Assembly: GCA_023260735.1 (NCBI GenBank)
Contig: JALQUL010000189.1
Coordinates: 1 to 7,807, forward strand
Source: Limnohabitans sp.
Lineage (GTDB): Bacteria > Pseudomonadota > Gammaproteobacteria > Burkholderiales > Burkholderiaceae_C
Length of the DNA: 7,807 nt
Reading direction: 5' to 3'
Below the pieces are notes generated by a model. It saw nothing but the letters and a program-made list of their open reading frames with translations, made no database searches and had not been told where the DNA came from. Positions 5,281-7,807 of this stretch are shown one piece after another (within the stretch, counting starts at the first letter, position 1; each line of letters starts with the position of its first letter). The position numbers were made by a program, and so were the translations under genes.

Positions 5281-7807
5281 TTAAGCCTCGGTGGAATCGG
5301 ATTGATCAGGATGAACTATTTTATCGGTATTATCAACTGATGCAATATCGGGTGAGACTTCCATTTCAGTGGCATCGTTTTCGACAATACGTTGCAAACC
5401 ACTTAATTTTGCACCATCATCTAAGCCAATGAGTGTGACACCTTGTGTCGCACGACCTAATTCACGAATCTCACTAACACGAGTTCTTACCAAAACACCA
5501 GTATCGGTGATAAGCATGATTTCATCATCTGGATGAACCAAGGTCGCAGCTACCACTTTGCCATTACGTTCACTTTGCTGGATCGCAATCATACCTTTGG
5601 TACCACGCCCATGACGAGTGTATTCGGTGATATTGGTGCGTTTACCGTAACCGTTTTCCGTGGCAGTTAAGACACTTTGTTGCTCATTACCAGCTACTAA
5701 CATGGCAATTACACTTTGACTCTCATCAAGGGTCATACCTCGGACACCACGCGCATTGCGACCCATTGGACGAACATCATTTTCATCAAAACGAACCGCT
5801 TTGCCACCATCGCTAAATAGCATGACATCGTGTTTACCATCAGTCAAGGCCGCGCCAATTAAGAAGTCGCCCTCATCAAGGTCCACTGCAATAATGCCCG
5901 CTTTACGGGGGTTAGAGAACTCACTTAGAGTCGTCTTTTTAACCGTACCCATACGAGTGGACATGAATACATAATGACTATCTGGGAAGCTGCGCATGTC
6001 GCCAGTTAAGGCCAAGGTAACAGTGATTTTTTCGCCTTCTTGCAATGGAAACATATTCACCAATGGGCGACCGCGTGAACCACGCGAGCCAGCAGGCACT
6101 TCCCAGACTTTTAACCAATATAAACGACCACGGTTACTAAAACTTAAAATATAGTCGTGAGTGTTGGCAATAAAGAGTTGGTCAATCCAGTCGTCTTCTT
6201 TGGTGGCGGTGGCTAATTTACCCCTGCCACCACGGCGTTGAGCACGGTATTCGGAAAGTGGTTGGCTTTTAATGTAGCCAGAATGAGAAACCGTTACCAC
6301 CATATCGGTTGGGGTGATTAAGTCTTCGGTGCTTAAGTCTTGTGCGCTGTGCTCAATAAAGCTACGACGTGCACCCATTTTAGTTTGACCAAACTCTTGT
6401 TTGAGTGCATTTAATTCGTCAGAAATAATGGTAGTAACACGGGCTGGGGTTGCCAAAATATCAAGTAAGTCATCAATTTCAGCCATGACTTGTTTGTATT
6501 CGGTAATGATTTTGTCTTGCTCTAGGCCTGTTAAACGTTGCAAACGCATTTGCAAAATTTCTTGTGCCTGAGTTTCGCTTAAGCGGTAGAGGCTATCAGA
6601 GCCCATTCCGTAACCCGCTTCAAGACTATCGGGTTTGTAATCGTCAGCACTAATGACAGAGCCATCAGCACGAGTGCGAGTTAACATTTGGCGCACCGTT
6701 TCGCTGTCCCAAGCACGAGTTAATAACTCGGCTTTAGCCACTGGTGGAGTAGGAGCATTACGAATAATGGCGATGAACTCGTCAATGTTCGCTAAGGCGA
6801 CTGCAAGGCCCTCTAAAACATGACCACGCTCACGGGCTTTGCGTAAATTAAATACAGTACGACGGGTAACGACTTCACGGCGATGCTGTAAAAATACATC
6901 AATTAGATCTTTTAAATTACACAGTTTAGGTTGACCCTCAATGAGAGCCACCATATTCATACCAAAGGTATCTTGTAATTGAGTTTGTTTATATAGATTA
7001 TTAAGTACCACTTCTGGTACTTCGCCACGTTTGAGCTCAATGACCAAACGCATGCCTGATTTATCGGATTCGTCTTGAATATGGCTAATACCTTCGATTT
7101 TTTTCTCGTGTACCAATTCCGCCATACGCTCTTGCAAAGTCTTTTTGTTGACCTGATAAGGCAGTTCATCGACCACGATGCACTGACGTTGGCCTTTATC
7201 AATGTCTTCAAAGTGGCATTTGGCCCGCATAACGACTCGGCCTCGGCCTGTGCGATAACCATCTTTAACACCTTGCATACCGTAAATAATACCGCCAGTA
7301 GGAAAGTCAGGGGCTGGAATAATCGCCATTAACTCGTCGATGTCGGCTTGTGGCTTATTAAGCAAGAACAAGCAGGCATCGACTACTTCGTTTAAATTGT
7401 GCGGTGGAATGTTAGTGGCCATACCCACTGCAATACCGCCAGAACCATTGATTAAAAGGTTGGGTAGTTTAGTTGGCAAAACCAAAGGCTCTTTTTCGCT
7501 ACCGTCATAGTTAGGACCAAAATCAACAGTCTCTTTTTCGAGGTCGGCTAATAATTCTTGGGCAATTTTAGCTAAGCGTACCTCGGTGTATCGCATTGCG
7601 GCGGCATTGTCGCCGTCGACTGAACCGAAGTTACCTTGGCCGTCAACCAACATGTGGCGCATTGAAAAATCTTGGGCCATACGAACAATCGTGTCGTAGA
7701 CAGATTGGTCACCGTGGGGATGGTATTTACCAATTACGTCACCAACGATACGAGCCGACTTCTTATAAGGTCGGTTCCAGTCGTTGTTGAGTTCGTGCAT
7801 GGCAAAT
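5281..7807 (-). CDS. gyrA: DNA gyrase subunit A, N-terminus cut by window edge
   Basis: This is the DNA-breaking and rejoining subunit of gyrase, which works with GyrB to introduce negative supercoils. The frame continues past the right edge: the ATG at 7800 is internal and equals about residue 52 of E. coli GyrA, since the codons before it also read as conserved GyrA (Phe-Ala). About 51 residues are missing, giving an expected full length near 890. The catalytic tyrosine in AAAMRYTE is encoded at 7588-7590 (E. coli Tyr122). The tower and coiled-coil regions follow, with LQDTFGMNMVAL and EILQMRLQRLTGLE. The GyrA box QRRGGRG (6220-6240) opens the C-terminal DNA-wrapping beta-pinwheel; this intact box distinguishes GyrA from ParC. 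The last 30 or so residues are an acidic, disordered-looking tail. In the quinolone region, E. coli Ser83 is replaced by Gln (7705-7707), while Asp87 is kept. Confidence 0.97.
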   Translation of the reverse strand, partial: FAMHELNNDWNRPYKKSARIVGDVIGKYHPHGDQSVYDTIVRMAQDFSMRHMLVDGQGNFGSVDGDNAAAMRYTEVRLAKIAQELLADLEKETVDFGPNYDGSEKEPLVLPTKLPNLLINGSGGIAVGMATNIPPHNLNEVVDACLFLLNKPQADIDELMAIIPAPDFPTGGIIYGMQGVKDGYRTGRGRVVMRAKCHFEDIDKGQRQCIVVDELPYQVNKKTLQERMAELVHEKKIEGISHIQDESDKSGMRLVIELKRGEVPEVVLNNLYKQTQLQDTFGMNMVALIEGQPKLCNLKDLIDVFLQHRREVVTRRTVFNLRKARERGHVLEGLAVALANIDEFIAIIRNAPTPPVAKAELLTRAWDSETVRQMLTRTRADGSVISADDYKPDSLEAGYGMGSDSLYRLSETQAQEILQMRLQRLTGLEQDKIITEYKQVMAEIDDLLDILATPARVTTIISDELNALKQEFGQTKMGARRSFIEHSAQDLSTEDLITPTDMVVTVSHSGYIKSQPLSEYRAQRRGGRGKLATATKEDDWIDQLFIANTHDYILSFSNRGRLYWLKVWEVPAGSRGSRGRPLVNMFPLQEGEKITVTLALTGDMRSFPDSHYVFMSTRMGTVKKTTLSEFSNPRKAGIIAVDLDEGDFLIGAALTDGKHDVMLFSDGGKAVRFDENDVRPMGRNARGVRGMTLDESQSVIAMLVAGNEQQSVLTATENGYGKRTNITEYTRHGRGTKGMIAIQQSERNGKVVAATLVHPDDEIMLITDTGVLVRTRVSEIRELGRATQGVTLIGLDDGAKLSGLQRIVENDATEMEVSPDIASVDNTDKIVHPDQSDSTEA

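Noticed and set aside
6957..7271. Minus-strand open frame of 104 codons overlapping gyrA in another frame
   Set aside because: The gyrA frame there is strongly conserved, and the alternative product resembles nothing known.
7798..7800. ATG as the true start of gyrA
   Set aside because: It corresponds to an internal Met near residue 52; the preceding codons (Phe-Ala) continue the conserved GyrA sequence and the N-terminal segment is outside the window.
1..7807. Mobile elements, CRISPR, tRNA/rRNA, defence or toxin genes, or an undescribed system
   Set aside because: Both strands are accounted for by five contiguous housekeeping genes; no inverted-repeat ends, direct-repeat arrays, RNA gene signatures or unassigned long coding frames were seen.

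Overview
This window is a stretch of core chromosome from what looks like a betaproteobacterium, probably Burkholderiales, with a rather A+T-leaning genome. That assignment rests on the protein style (GyrA, SerC and PheA all read as beta/gamma-proteobacterial types) and on the gene order gyrA-serC-pheA-tyrA-aroA-cmk, which is typical of those classes. Base composition was judged by eye and not computed, and I cannot name a genus.

Every supported gene lies on the minus strand, so the transcription order runs from high to low coordinates. gyrA (7807-5281) is missing about 51 N-terminal residues at the right window edge. It is followed after 8 bases by serC (5272-4169), after 52 bases by the two-domain pheA (4116-3034), after 11 bases by tyrA (3022-2078), and after 110 bases by one long open frame (1967-1) encoding AroA fused in frame to cytidylate kinase. 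That last frame runs off the left edge roughly 17 codons before its expected end. The only non-coding stretch of any size is the 110-base tyrA-aroA gap, which holds a U-rich tract and a compound hairpin. No gap exceeds 300 bases.

The metabolic logic is coherent. SerC makes phosphoserine for serine (and a related step in pyridoxal phosphate synthesis). AroA makes the chorismate precursor EPSP. PheA and TyrA take chorismate and prephenate to phenylalanine and tyrosine. The kinase domain phosphorylates CMP/dCMP. GyrA is the DNA-cutting subunit of gyrase and is metabolically unrelated, but close spacing suggests possible co-transcription.

I found no mobile element, CRISPR array, RNA gene, phage, toxin or defence gene, and no evidence of an undescribed system. 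The points worth a second look are the linker-less AroA-Cmk fusion, a glutamine at the GyrA position equivalent to E. coli Ser83 (the main quinolone-contact residue), the absence of hisC between pheA and tyrA, the hairpin leader before aroA-cmk, and a serine-rich N-terminal tail on TyrA.
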